Origin: Davidsoniella eucalypti
Lineage: Eukaryota; Ascomycota; Sordariomycetes; Microascales; Ceratocystidaceae
Assembly: GCA_004009845.1 (NCBI GenBank)
Contig: RMBW01000015.1
Location: 62,001-126,000 of the forward strand
DNA length: 64,000 nt
Direction of reading: 5' to 3'
The position numbers and the translations under genes were made by a program. Positions 23,601-35,564 of this stretch are shown here, one piece after another. The notes beneath the pieces were generated by a model. That model was given only the letters and a program-made list of their open reading frames with translations. It ran no database searches and was not told where the DNA came from. How positions within the stretch are numbered: position 1 is the stretch's first letter; every line of letters begins with the position of its first letter.

Positions 23601-26600
23601 CCATTATTTTGGCTTTGCTAGTTATAAAATGTTGTTCAAAACAGTTCTATTTTCGGAGTCTGCTGAAATATACGGGATTGGCGGATCTGCGGATGATTAT
23701 CGAAGACGAAGAGAAAGGTGACAGGATGGCTTCTGCTTTGAGACAACCCGCCAGGAACTCAGTGCGCATACTTCTCATCTAGAATATATAGAGAAAAATG
23801 ATGGAATATAGAATGTGGAGAGCTAAGACATCTTTTCCGGCGTTGTAGGAGAGACATTTTTGCTCGCTATTCCGAAAGCCCTCCTCGCATTTTCAAGCAC
23901 GCTAAAGACCGCCTGATCTGATATTGGCTCGCTCAGTTCTACCAGGAGCCCTAGAGGGTTCTTAGGATGGAGGTTCAAATATAGGCAAAACATACCCCCG
24001 CCCTCCCTCTCCTAGCACAAGAAGTTGTAGTTGTAAAATAGTGTTGAGATGATAACCTGATGCAGTGGCCCTATCCACGCCCATACAGGATATGACCCTG
24101 TCTTGACAAGCTCTACTGGTAGCATGACCAATCGTAGTACGACTCTACTGGCCAGCTGCATGATAAAGCCCTCGGCTGGCGAAGATGTCGGCTCAAGCGA
24201 AGAAGATTCACGATCTTTGCTATGCGATCGACTAACTATATGGCTAGCTTCACTCTGATCACTCTTTGTGTGGTAGGCAGCCGTTCAGGGAGGATACAAT
24301 AAACTTACTTACTTGAGTGATAGGCGACAAGAGCAAAGCGAAGCGAAACCTGAGGCCAAGATGGCAGGGACAAAAGCCGAGACACGATCGCCATTCCAGC
24401 CGGAATTTGAAGTGTAAACATGAGTAGGAGTCGGAAAGTTACACGTACAACTAGTTGGTTCTTGGTTTGTTGGTTTCAATCTGCGATACAAAAGCCTTGT
24501 TGTGTTGGAAATGTAGTTAAAGTTGTGGTTTCTGTTGTTGATGACCTGTAGTTGTATCTTTGGCAGAGGCAGTTGCCCCTTGCATCAGGTGGAGGGAAGA
24601 AGCCATTGGAGCTGTAGAACTTGGAAGAAAGAAGGAAAAACCAAAGAGGCAGGAACTAAAAAGACTGCATTTCCAATCCAAGGGACACATTTTTTTAATA
24701 AGAAATAAAAACACAAAAACAAAACCAAGAAACCACATAAGAAACATGCAGCGATCTTTGTTTTCTCTATGCCAACTAATGGAATGCATGAAGTTCCAGA
24801 AGTGCATCCACTACACATCTATAGTGCTATTTGGTATTAATCAGGCGGATGAATGTATACTAGTCCAAAGCTCGCTATATGCTATGCCTAGTGTGCGAGA
24901 TACGTTTGTTTGGCTTGAGAATCTCTAAAGAAGTTGCCTGTTAACTCCAACATTGCCTTCCTCTTATCCTATCAAAACTCGAAACTATGACAACCGAGAT
25001 TTTCCCACAAAAAGAGAAGACTCCCTTTTTCATCGCGTTGTAGTCATAGACAATAGGCAATAATACCACTTCTTCGATATTCTACTACCATAGTATCGAG
25101 ATCGAGTCATTTATTCGGATTTTCATCCAGGTCATACCCGCAAGCGATGCTTGAGTCTTCTGATACCATTGTTGACCACTTGGCATCTCACCCTTTGCTG
25201 GAATAAGTACGGGAACCTCCGAGCATACATGGCCGTCCAGTTGTGTGCTATCGTACAAGAATGCAGTATACCATGAATACTGCCATCAAACTAAACACGA
25301 TTTTCATTTGAGGCCTTAGAAGCCAGGAGAAACCAAAGCACCCGCTGTGGAAAGCCACTGTCCAGTTCGTCTCCAGGCCAGCCTCTCTGTTTTTCCTTTT
25401 TATTTTATTTTTGCCGCCTAGGCCATACAACGTGACGATCCAGAATCCTGGCCCCGTCCGCCCGTTTGGCTACTTTCCTTGATTTACTTTGTTTTTGCAT
25501 GTATCCGCATTTGCAGCACAAAAAGCAGAGCGCATAGTCTGTCCATTCGCAGCCTAGCTTGCCTGGAAACCCCACCCTAGACAGACCGAACCGGGATATA
25601 CAGACAGGCCTCTCACCTGCTGGCGCTGCTGCTTCCAGTGCCCTCTTTGTTCCTTTTCTCTCGCTTCGTCTTCTACAGGCCAGGCCTACGGCTTGGATAG
25701 GACGACTTGATTGCAGCTTGTAGCCCTTCTACGTCTTCTTCGCTCAGGGAACCCCTGCCTCTGTCAATCCCACTGGGCCAAGCCATCTTTTCTGCGTCTG
25801 CAGCCTACGTCTTTCTTGTTTCGTTCCGCTTCACCTGCTCTTCTTGTTCCAGCTTTAAGCGACTGGCCAGGCTCGGTGTTTTTTGTTTTTGTTTTTTTGT
25901 TGATCGTCTTCTTTCTGATGCCTTTGTCGTTGTGTTGATTCGTGTTCGCATCTGCTTGCCTTTCTTCTCCTTTTCTTTTTCTGCGTCCTCCTTTGCTTCC
26001 ATCGTGCTGGTGCCCGGGAACAAAACGCTCCCTTCTTCTTCTGCTCTTATTCGTACCATCTACGCTTTATCACGCTCTGCCGCTGCTGTTCGGTTTCTGT
26101 TTGATCTCCCGGCACTATCGACTACGCTCTGTTTGCTATTTTGCTTTGCGTTGCCTACCCTCAGGCCGCCTTATACAACACTATCAACCATCTTAAACGT
26201 CAAGCGTCGAGCTAGCCCGTCTGCACTGACAGATCTCTGGAACAGATATTACTGCAAACCCCCCAGAGAAGCACTTTTCGTCTCGTCCTTTATTTTGGTA
26301 GATCGCTGTTGACAGCATCCCACTGTTTTGGCTATTCTCATCCTTTATCGTCTCTTCCTTTTACACAGCTGCCGACTCATTTTGACAGCCTGTATGCCTT
26401 GCCGTTGCACATCTACTGAACTTGCAGATACCACATCTTCAATATCCCCGAGAGAAACCAGCAAGTAAAGCCTGCTGGACTGCCTGTTCTTCCTCGCCAT
26501 CTTTTTGTACTTGGACTTGACTACTGCCACCTTGGTCGAGCCTTCTTTGAAATCAGTGGTCTGTCCCCCTGCTTATATATCACACACGCTGCTGCTCCAC

Positions 26601-26822
26601 TGGTTGGGCCTGGTTAAATCCAAGACCGTTGTAACCTACCGCCGGTTTTTCTTAGATTACGCTTAAGCTTTTTTTTGGGCTTTTTCCTTTTATGTATTAG
26701 CTACACAGCCTCTTGCAGCATTGCTCTATTACGCTACGCCTACAAATCAGCTTAAACCCGGCCATTAATAACCGTCTTTATTTTTATATCATCATCACAC
26801 CATAGCCAACATCCTCTACAAA
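20615..26822. other. 6.2-kb gene-poor region ending in a pyrimidine-rich leader
   Basis: No protein gene is supported from 20615 to about 25440. A 24-T run lies at 21895-21918. From about 25440 to 26822 the + strand is strongly C/T-rich and probably includes the promoter and long leader of the gene at 26823, with a TATA-like TTATATAT at 26573-26580. The 201-codon frame at 25707-26312 is a by-product of this pyrimidine richness. Confidence 0.5.
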
Positions 26823-28016
26823 ATGGAGCCCGTCCCCGAAACTGAGCTTTTGGAGGACTTTAAACCCTCGCCGCGTCCCAGTCTTCGTCTCCAAAGCCCT
26901 TCCACTCCCACACGCCTGCCTCGATCTTCTTCGTTATTGGGGCCTATGTCACCGCTTGAACTTGAACCTGCTAAGCGTCCGCAAAACTTCCGTCGTTCTA
27001 CTGAGCCTGTTACTCTTTCGCCCAAGTCACCAAGTTTGTCATCTTCTGCTTGGTCTCAAAGCAGTGCTTCGTACCGCCCACGGACTACATCTCCACTGAA
27101 CTACAGCAACAGCAACAATAACAACAACAGCTACTACACTCCCATGAGCTCGTCAACCGTGAGCATGATGAACTCGAAGACTCGTGCTATGATTTCTCAT
27201 GGCCGCTCCAAGTCTCATATCGGCCTGTCCATGTCCCGTACTCAATCACTCCCGGGAGTGAACGGTGCGGGACATCTCCTATACTCGCCGAACTTCCGCC
27301 CTGCGAGTCCCTCCAACTCTCCACAGCGGACTCGTGTTCCTAAGAAGAACCCAGATGATATATTCCCTACGTCTCCAGTGCGCACCTCTGTATTGGAATC
27401 GTCACCACGCCGCAACCGCGATAGAAGCAACTCCCCATTGAACCTGGGTGCGACCCTTGACTCCGTAGCAGAATCCGGAAACTTTACGCCATTCCAGACG
27501 CTTGGCTCGTCGCCGTCTCTAGCGTCGTCTCCTCTAGCACCATCTCCATTAGCTGCATCTCCGCAAATCACCATGGCCCGTGTTCGACCGTCGTCGCCGT
27601 TGCGCAACCCACCGCCAGTTGCTTCCTCGCTTTCGATGATCACATCACCAGGCGCGATGGGTCGGGGCAATCTTGATAGTGCAGGTATCTGTCTCTACTC
27701 TACCAACTTCAGTAACCTTTCTATCCCCTCCCTACCCACATCATCTGTCCCATCGACTCCGAGCTCAACGCGTTCTCGTAGCCCAAGTCTGTCCAGCCTC
27801 GAAACTATCCCTGACTCGCCCGATGCTGAGGAGGAAGCTATAGAGGCCGACCTCAAGGCAGCTGCTGAGGCGGCCGCCAAGGGTGACATCGCCGAACAAA
27901 AACCTGCTAAAGAGACTCGCGGAGGTCGAGGTTTCCGTGATAAACGCAAGCGTTGGAGTGTCTGCGGTGCCGAGCGCCGCCAGGATCTCGACCTTGAGAC
28001 CATCTGGGAAGACTAA
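26823..28016 (+). CDS. Ser/Pro-rich intrinsically disordered conserved fungal protein, 397 aa
   Basis: This is a single uninterrupted frame starting MEPVPETELLEDF in a good ATG context. The body is low-complexity and basic, crowded with SP and SPxx motifs (many potential proline-directed phosphorylation sites) and containing an Asn run at about 97-102. The C-terminal third is the conserved part: a Ser-rich SLSSLETIPDSPDAEEEA block, an Ala-rich helix, then a basic segment leading to KRWSVCGAERRQDLDLETIWED at the end. Related filamentous-fungal proteins are usually labelled basic proline-rich; I know of no assigned function. No membrane segment or signal peptide is visible. A nuclear or cytoskeletal regulatory role is possible but not shown. 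Its long pyrimidine-rich upstream region suggests an extended 5' untranslated leader. Confidence 0.8.
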   Translation: MEPVPETELLEDFKPSPRPSLRLQSPSTPTRLPRSSSLLGPMSPLELEPAKRPQNFRRSTEPVTLSPKSPSLSSSAWSQSSASYRPRTTSPLNYSNSNNNNNSYYTPMSSSTVSMMNSKTRAMISHGRSKSHIGLSMSRTQSLPGVNGAGHLLYSPNFRPASPSNSPQRTRVPKKNPDDIFPTSPVRTSVLESSPRRNRDRSNSPLNLGATLDSVAESGNFTPFQTLGSSPSLASSPLAPSPLAASPQITMARVRPSSPLRNPPPVASSLSMITSPGAMGRGNLDSAGICLYSTNFSNLSIPSLPTSSVPSTPSSTRSRSPSLSSLETIPDSPDAEEEAIEADLKAAAEAAAKGDIAEQKPAKETRGGRGFRDKRKRWSVCGAERRQDLDLETIWED

Positions 28017-30438
28017 GCTAAGCTGAAGCTATGCTGGCTTTCTACATTTTGTGTCGCCATGTGCGACCAAAAACAATACGTTTCCTACTGTCGGCTCCAG
28101 CCGCCAAAAGCAGGCTGGTCCTCAGCATTCACATCTAACGATATCCATACGTTGTTACGCTCCTTTTTATATCTTGATCGTCAGGGTTCGATCACGGCCT
28201 GCGCTCCTTGTTTTCTGCCTCATTTCGTCATTTTCCACTCACTTATACATTTCACATGACATATGACATCATCATTTTCGGCGGCGTTTTTCCTTCAAAT
28301 TCTTCTTAGCACTCCTTTTTCAACTTGATTACCGCTTCTTCTAGAGAATTGTTGTCAACAACAATATCCAACAAAAGCCACAGCTTTGCCGTTTGTCCTT
28401 TTTTGCTGTACACAATATATTCGCTTAGAAGTCGCTTAGGCCAGTCTTTGTTTTTCATCATCTTTTTCTCAACCGGATTGTTGTTTTGTTTGTTTTGGTT
28501 CTTTTTTTTCTTCTATATTTCTTCGCTTCTGCAAATTGTTCTTATTGTTGTCCTTCAAATTAGCCAGTCGGAGTTTATTGATTACTTCTCGCTTCCGTGC
28601 TCCCAGCCGCGGATTATTTTATCTATCTTTGCCTTTTCTTTCACATCGATATCTAAGCCTATCTGATCTATCTTGGCCCGTTGGCATTATTCGATTCCAC
28701 AGCCTAAATTTCAGTTGGCCTTGATTTTGTGTTTCTAGCTTTGTTACCTTGCTATTGATTTAAGAAAAAAAAGTTGCATTTTCTTTTTCTGTTCGTCTCC
28801 TACAGACACATTCTGAAGTCTTTTCTGGTTGTCTAGGCAAGGCGTATAGTTATATTTTCGTTTTTTGGGGTTTCTTTCCTGAATCAAATTTATATATTTA
28901 GTGGCAGGTCTATTTCATTGGCTGTCCGGTAACCATTTGAGAAAATCATCCTGTCGAATATTCCGTGTTTATTACTTCTCTTGAGCGGTTGTGTCGTTGT
29001 GTCAGGTGTTCTTCCTTTTATTACAACGGTGACACCTTGAAACTGGGCAAATTTCTCATGAATTCATTCGAGTTATGTCGTGTGGGGTGAAGAGGACAAT
29101 CCGTTGAATAACATGTAATGCCATAAAGCAGCGTAGCTATGCTGCCTTGTGTTTTGTTCTATGGGATGGAGGGTAGTCGCTTAACGTGATGGGAATCAAG
29201 GAGGGTGACGATCAGTTATAGAGAGTGACGTAATGCATTGTATGTACCCTAATTCAACATAACCCTAGATAAACACGACATTTGATAGCTATCCATATGT
29301 GTGATATTGATAGTAGGCTTGATACAATATGTGTTGTCTAACTACATGACTATTTGATATTCTCTATCCCTTGAATATGAAGCTAGAGGGGGATATTTGC
29401 CGACCTCCTAGAGGCTGTATATCATTTGCCCTGTATAACAGGCATCACAAGCTGTGGCTATTTACTAAGGGAGATTCCAGATATGTAATACTAACTAGTA
29501 TATTGTTATAGTCCGATATTCTAGTAAGCCTTCATACTTACAAGACTTTGAATGGGGTACAAGAAAGAGAGACATGCATGGTGAACGGGAGCGGTTCTCG
29601 AGGTCTAGTTCCATATATTAGTATTGCACTAGTAATAGCAAGCTCTTTGTGAAGGGATATTCACAGCATTGTCAATCTATTGGATGTATTGTGTTCCTAG
29701 AGAGACTTTGAGTGTAGGCAATATCTCTAATATGGGATAGCTTGGTGAATAAGGGAAAGAAAGACAGACCTGCATCATGAGACAGTAGACTCCATAGTAT
29801 CAGATATAGATTATCTCTGATGTTATACTAAGAGGTTAGGGATTTAAACCTTCACGATATAAAAAGGAAATGGATATCCTGCCAGTATCGTCCTTTTCTT
29901 TTCTTCTTCTCTTCATCACATCGCCCATCTTCTTTCAGTGAACACTTCTTTGCATCTTGGATCTTTTTGATCTCTTTTTTTGGCCTTTTTTCTCTTCTTC
30001 TCTCCTCTTTTTTTTCATTCCATTCGTGATTAACCTAAAGCTTGACTTTTTGTGTCTAATCTATCTTGACTCTCTTCTTCTTCATATCAAACAACTTTAC
30101 CAATCTCAACTTTTTTTTTTAACCTTTCACTTTTTTGGAATTTTCTTCATTTCTTCTTCATCTCGTTTTAAGCCTAAGTCTTTCGATTGTCGATAACAAG
30201 TAACTATCATTGTTCGTGATAGTTTTGTAGTTGCCAAGCCTTTATGCTCTTCACGGTACTACAAAGACACTAGTATCAACATTCATCGTCTAAGCTTCTA
30301 TACCGAGTTTGAAATACTCTTGTACAGATCGGCCAATCTGTTTGCATCTTCGTCTCTTACTACTGATTTTTCCGTTTCCCTTCCCAGCAACTGATTTTCT
30401 TTGAAAGAAATACCCTCCGTTGTTTCCATCTTGCCAAT
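28017..30438. other. Intergenic: T-rich 3' flank, then promoter and leader of the secreted Ser/Thr-rich gene
   Basis: No gene supported. Positions 28280-28880 are T-rich. From about 29880 to 30200 the + strand is C/T-rich, consistent with a transcription start zone. Frames such as 28325-28666 and 29957-30196 are T-rich artefacts. Confidence 0.45.
29858..29865 (+). promoter_or_regulatory. Putative TATA box of the secreted Ser/Thr-rich gene
   Basis: GATATAAAAAGG precedes a long pyrimidine tract. It lies about 575 nt from the start codon at 30439, which would imply a long leader or a leader intron. Confidence 0.45.
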
Positions 30439-31764
30439 ATGCACTTCTCTGCTTTTATTGCTGCCTCGTCGCTGATTGCGGCAGCCGGTGCTGCTCCGAT
30501 TCGCCATGTAAGACCTCATCAAAGTTTATATTCGATACCCAGGAAGATTTACTGACTTCACCGACAATAGCCATTCCGTCGTGGTCTTCTCGACGTTGAT
30601 CTTGGATTGCATATCGACAACAACAACGACATGTCTGCCAGTTCCAGCTCCAGCTCCGCCTCAGTGCCCGCTCCCACCAGCTCTACCGCTTCTTCTACAG
30701 CTGCTTCGATTCCTACGTATGCTGCGGACCCCTGGGCCCCGTCTAGCATGCGCACTAGCGTGACTTCTAAGAACTCTGCAGCCGCTACTACAGCCCTGTA
30801 TATCGCTCCGTCGTACCATGCCCCGTCTTCTTCAACTACTGCCACAGCTACAGAGTCTGTCATCATGAAGGTTGGCCCAGCGTATAGACCCGCTGCTCGT
30901 CCTTCATCTGCTGCGTGGTCTGCAAGAAGCGTGTACGATCCTAAAAGCGCCTCCTCGGCCTGGGATGAGCAGACATCGTCATCTTCAATGATGCCCGTCT
31001 ACCCAACTCCTAGCGCCAACTCTAGCTCGACGACTACCACTTCTTCGGTGACTATCTCGACTGAGCCATCATCTGCCATGTCGGCTGGTCCTCTCTCTTC
31101 TACGGCTTCGCAATGGAGATCTCACGCTGTGCCATCACTATGGCCTCAGCGCAGTTTCGCCATTCACGAACCTATCTCATCGTCAAGCAGCACGTCCACA
31201 CCTCCTGTGGCTACCGCTTCTTCGTCCATCGCCACTACTGCTGCCGCGACGCCCGCCTTCTTTGCCACATCTGATGCAGATGCTCAAGCCGCCACACGTT
31301 CTCGCTCTACTACCGTCTTCGTGACCGTGTCCCCAACCATGACTATCTCCCTACCTTCAACCTACCTCACCGGTACGGCGCCGTGGTCTTGGTCCTCATC
31401 CCGTGGAAACTACTCCGCCACATGGTCTACGTTGGCGCCCTCGTCTACTACTACTACAGACTTGCCTGTGACGGCTGCGGACCCCTCGCTGTTTGCGTCG
31501 TCTATGGCTAGCACGACGACCTCTGACTCTTCCATGGCGTCTGCTACGATCTCACCATCGTGGCCCTCTGGTGCCTTGAGTGCGCCTACCGCTTCGGCTA
31601 CCGCTCCAACTACAGCCTCTTCGGTAGCCCCAACTTCTACGAGTGGGGCTAACCCCGTTAAGCTGTATGGCGACTACCCGCTTCTCTGCATCGAGTTGCG
31701 CGGCGACAAGACCCTGCCATCCGCGATACCAACAGAGATCCTCAGCTTCCTGCAAGAGTTCTAG
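30439..31764 (+). CDS. Secreted Ser/Thr-rich protein, 420 aa
   Basis: Exon 1 (30439-30507) encodes a 23-residue start with a clear signal peptide (hydrophobic FIAASSLIAAAGAA, cleavage near residue 19). A 63-nt phase-0 intron separates it from exon 2 (30571-31764). The mature N-terminus contains FRRG, a possible Kex2 site, then LLDVDLGLHID. Most of the rest is Ser, Thr, Ala and Pro, including a TVFVTVSPTMTI segment of the kind seen in heavily O-mannosylated fungal wall proteins. The last 45 residues are less biased (LYGDYPLLCIELRGDK), with a single Cys and no hydrophobic GPI tail, so the protein is probably secreted or wall-trapped, not membrane-anchored. I recognise no enzymatic domain. Confidence 0.8.
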
Positions 31765-33181
31765 TCTATAGAACAATCCGACTCTGCACATAGGCTAAGT
31801 CCTTTTGTAAGAAGACACTGAGGTGACATTTACCTCCCTCGGTCTTTGGTATATGCTCATTTAATATGGTTTCACAGGTAGTGTATAGGACAGGCGCGGC
31901 GTTTTGATGCTTTAGTTGTGTTTGGCTCAAGCTTTACTGTTTTTTCGATATCTCTTGTTTGCTTGTTTTGTCGTTTTCTTTGATTTTTTTTGATTTTGTT
32001 TTATTAGTACTTTGAACGCTGTAATATCTGGGGATGAGTGCTGTTGTTGTATCGCCGTGAGTATGAAATTATTTCTCTCTATACTAGAGTTTCCTTCATT
32101 AGTGTTTGTGACATTCGGGAGAATTCAACTATCACAAAATGCACAGATTGATTGTGATAATAGACATAGAGTCTATAGCTCTTCAAGAAGTCTGGGCTAT
32201 AACATGATTGAAGATATGTAAGCATGTAAGCATCATGATATTATGTCTTGTGCATTAAGGCCTATAGCCAAGAACATCTATGTATTTCGAGTATTTATTT
32301 ATTTATTTTATTACTATTATGCGTCTACCTACTGTTATTTCGCAGCAATACGACGGCATGTTCCGGACGTGAGCAACTGGCTGATGTCATCTTCTAGCCA
32401 ACTCCCAGGCGGCGTTCTCGTAGTCTCCGTTCCGGCCCAAGTGCTTGCGGCGTATAGTGCCTTTGCTCAGAGCGCAGGCCCGCACTGCATGGAGCATACT
32501 TACTCTTCGTATCTTCTCCCTAGTAGCATCCGGGGAGATATCTCAAGCCGTTCGTTTGCCACATAGTTAATGCCCACAGTCACGTGTGTGATGTGCTTAA
32601 CTGTATTTCGAACTAACATCCGTTATAGTCATACGTATCGGGTCTATGTGTATAAATCATGAGACAGAAGTGGCATATCGCGCTAAAAAGAACAGAACAA
32701 TGCCTATCAAGGTAATGTGCTTCGATACGGGGAATCGAACCCCGGCCTTGTCGGCGAGATATCTTAGCCTAGACCATATCGAATTCCTGTGATGGCTTCA
32801 ACTATCATAATATCGATCTTGCATATCTACAAGCGGATATTATTGCCGATTTGCTCACCGAAGACGTTGAATAGATTATAGCGAGTACCTACAGCAATGT
32901 TAGGCACTAGCCGCGCACATCACGTGACTTACATCAACTATATAATGGCACCTCCACAACATTTCCTTCTAAATCACCCTTTACATATATTGTCCTCTCC
33001 ACAACATACATGCACTCGCTGACTAAGCAATTTGCGTATGACCATACTTGATCTGCCTAATTTCGGCCTTCATCATTTTATTTACCACCATCTGCTTCAA
33101 GCGCGTTTTGCTACAGTAAAAACCACCAACACTTGAGTCAACTTTGACCTTCTTCTATGCTTTGACTTACAGCTGCTGTAA
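31765..33181. other. Intergenic with a tRNA relic
   Basis: No protein gene supported. The tRNA-Glu-like remnant lies at 32721-32783. Two direct strings of the type catcatgata/gcatgtaagcat near 32220 look like simple repeats. Confidence 0.45.
32721..32783 (-). pseudogene. tRNA-Glu-like relic, 63 nt, anticodon arm shortened
   Basis: On the minus strand the ends TTCGATA and TATCGAA form a perfect 7-bp acceptor stem, and CGGGG-TTCGATT-CCCCG forms a perfect T arm with a B-box match. The D region GGTCTA-GGCTAAGATATC resembles fungal tRNA-Glu but lacks about 2 nt, and the anticodon region lacks about 6-7 nt, leaving 63 nt where a tRNA needs about 72. A T5 run follows about 50 nt downstream. Not expected to work as a tRNA; it may be a deleted tRNA gene or a tRNA-derived repeat fragment. 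Confidence 0.6.
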
Positions 33182-35564
33182 ATGATGGATTTATCAAATT
33201 TATCTCTAGAGCAGGTTAGTGGCTCTACAAGAGATGCATTTTCCAACAAAATGAATTCCATAACTAAGTAATTTGAATTTATAGAAAAGCCTACTCGACA
33301 AGGAAGCCTCAGATCCGAGATCCGAGCAACTCCGACTTGAAAAGGATGCCCCAGATCAGAGAGCTGAACGTTCCGAACGCCTCACTAGGAAGACGACTTT
33401 TATAACTTTCCTTTATAACTGCTATGCTCTCAACTACAAAACCTTCAAGATGGAGCTGGTGAAGAACCAACACACCACGGGTGGAGCTACCTCAGTTGCC
33501 AAAAGATCATATCCACATCTTTTTAGACCTTGGTCTGACCTCCCAAGAGTCCACGAGGAGAAGTTCAATGAGTGTCAATCCCTTTTTGGACAGCAACTTT
33601 TATTCAAAAGCTTTGAAAGAACTGCTGGTGTCCAGTCAACCGTTTCTATGGATTCCCAATCGTGCGAGAAGAATCTCGTGTTTTTTTTAAGATATCTTAT
33701 TGAGGATGATGTTCGGGATGCTACAAATATCTACCTGCAACATAAAGGTCACGATGAGACCACAGAAGCCTACGACAATGTTGAAATGGTCACATTCAAC
33801 CCTAATACCCGATATACCACAGACATTCGACATGAGGACTCTCTCCTGGACGAACAGGCCAACCGTTCTTTGATAGAACTGTTTCAGATCCAAGCTTCAC
33901 TGAACTCTCAGCTTGAGAATATGTTAGAACCTCATGCCCAGGTTTTGCTACGGGAAGCTTCAAATGAGTCTACCCAGTCTTCACACGAGCCAGAAAGTAC
34001 TAGTGTTGCTAGTGCTAATACCAGTCACACCGAACATGTAACTATGCCTTCTGATCAACAGCGATCTAGTAGAAAAAGACCCGCTTCATCTAATGCACCC
34101 GATGAGCCTCTACCAAAGACGCATGCACCTTCTCGTCCATTCTATTTCGATAATATCGGCTTAGGTGTCTCTACAAACTCCGAAGATCCTTCAAAGTCCG
34201 AGAGCCCTCCTGATTCTTATACAATCGAAAAATTACTGTTCATTGTGGAGTACAAGGCAGCTCATAAGCTCCCTGCTGCTCAGCTCCGAGAAGCTCTAGA
34301 ACAGCTTTCGACTTCAGATCCATCTCTCTTTTACCAAAGTATAGAAGGGAGTACAAGCAGTATCTCGAATAACGCTGAGCCGACAGATGCTCAAGTACTT
34401 CAGTTTGTTGCTTGTGCTATAACACAGGTATATCATTCTATGCTCAACTCTGGCCTTCTTTATGGATACATCACGACTGGCGAATCTTTCATTTTCTTGA
34501 CTATCGACAAAAAGACACCTAGTACCGTCAATTACTATATTTCTGTCCCCAGTGAAGATATCTCTGGTATTCCACGTCTTGACCATGTAAATGGCCCTAT
34601 GGATACTGAGACGATTGAGAAGCAGATCGAAAGTATCAAGCAGACGCCAATTGCTTATATCCTGACGCTGATGCTCCTATCACTTGAACAGCCAAAACTC
34701 AGCTCAGAGGATATTCAGGAACTGAGATCCCAAGTTCGTTCCCTACCATTTAAGTATGAAGATGACAAACCAGACGAAGTAGGCTCTAGTTCAAGCTCAA
34801 ACTTAGGATCTCATCCAACTGCCCCCGGAAAAAGTGGTAATGGAGATAATAGTACAAGACGACGACGACCCAGCAGCATTGTTATGCTTCGGCCTCAACC
34901 ACGAACTGCTTGCCCCCCCCTTTCTAGTTACTGTACACATCAATGTCTCCTTGGTTTATACAATGGCCTGGACTTTGACCCAAACTGCCCAAATTACCCA
35001 TTTCACCAGAAATCTACCGAGGATACTCAAGGCCGTCATCCCTTGAATTATTTAGAGTTCTTAAATGGTCTCAAGTCTCAAATGGATGATAATCTTGACA
35101 TTGGCTGTGAAGATATGGACAAACATGGCGCTGTTGGGTCCTTGGTCAAACTCACATTATACCCATTTGGCTATACGTTGGTTGGAAAAGGTATTGAGCA
35201 TGAAGATCGGCGGCTGCTTCTAAGAGAGCTGATTGCTTATGCAACCCTCAAGAAACTCCAAGGAACTGCTATTCCTGTTAATGTTGGATTTGTCACGCTG
35301 AAGATGGGAATTCCTCTGTGGTTTCATGATTATAAGCATGTTCTTTTACTTTCTTATGCTGGCGAGTCTGTCACAGCGCTGTCGGAGGAAGACCACAACT
35401 ACATTAAAGAGATAGCTTCTCAAATGGTGGAATATGGTGTTGAGCATGGGGATCTTGCAGAGAGAAATATTCTAAAAGATCGCAAGTCAGGGAAGCTGAT
35501 GATCATTGATTTTGATATGGCAAAGTTTACAAACCTGCCAAAACCAGTTAATAACCAGGGCTGA
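33182..35564 (+). CDS. Large fungal protein with an atypical C-terminal kinase-like fold, 770 aa
   Basis: Exon 1 (33182-33214, MMDLSNLSLEQ) joins exon 2 (33285-35564) in phase 0 across a 70-nt intron with a CTAAG branch-like site. Upstream of residue 67 the frame continues openly, so the start at 33450 is not needed. The N-terminal half is unrecognised and Ser-rich, with a basic patch (SSRKRP). Near residue 561 a Cys-rich motif YC-x2-QCLLGL...PNCPN appears, which I associate with an expanded family of fungal kinase-like proteins. The C-terminus carries kinase hallmarks: RELIAYATLKKLQG, a hinge-like LLLSYAGE, the catalytic-loop variant HGDLAERN (732-739) and DFD (753-755) in place of DFG. The protein ends 17 residues after DFD, so the usual C-lobe is missing. 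Substrate is unknown; catalysis is possible in the manner of small-molecule or RIO-like kinases, but unproven. Confidence 0.75.

Noticed and set aside
25707..26312. 201-codon frame on the + strand
   Set aside because: Composition (Ser, Leu, Phe, Arg) simply reflects C/T-rich leader DNA. No domain, no splice context, and it lies directly before the gene at 26823.
27242..27670. 142-codon antisense frame inside the Ser/Pro-rich gene
   Set aside because: A shadow of the biased codon composition on the opposite strand.
28926..28939. Possible third fragment of the short retroposon (ctgtccggtaacca)
   Set aside because: Only 14 nt match, with no tail or flanking repeat; chance cannot be excluded.
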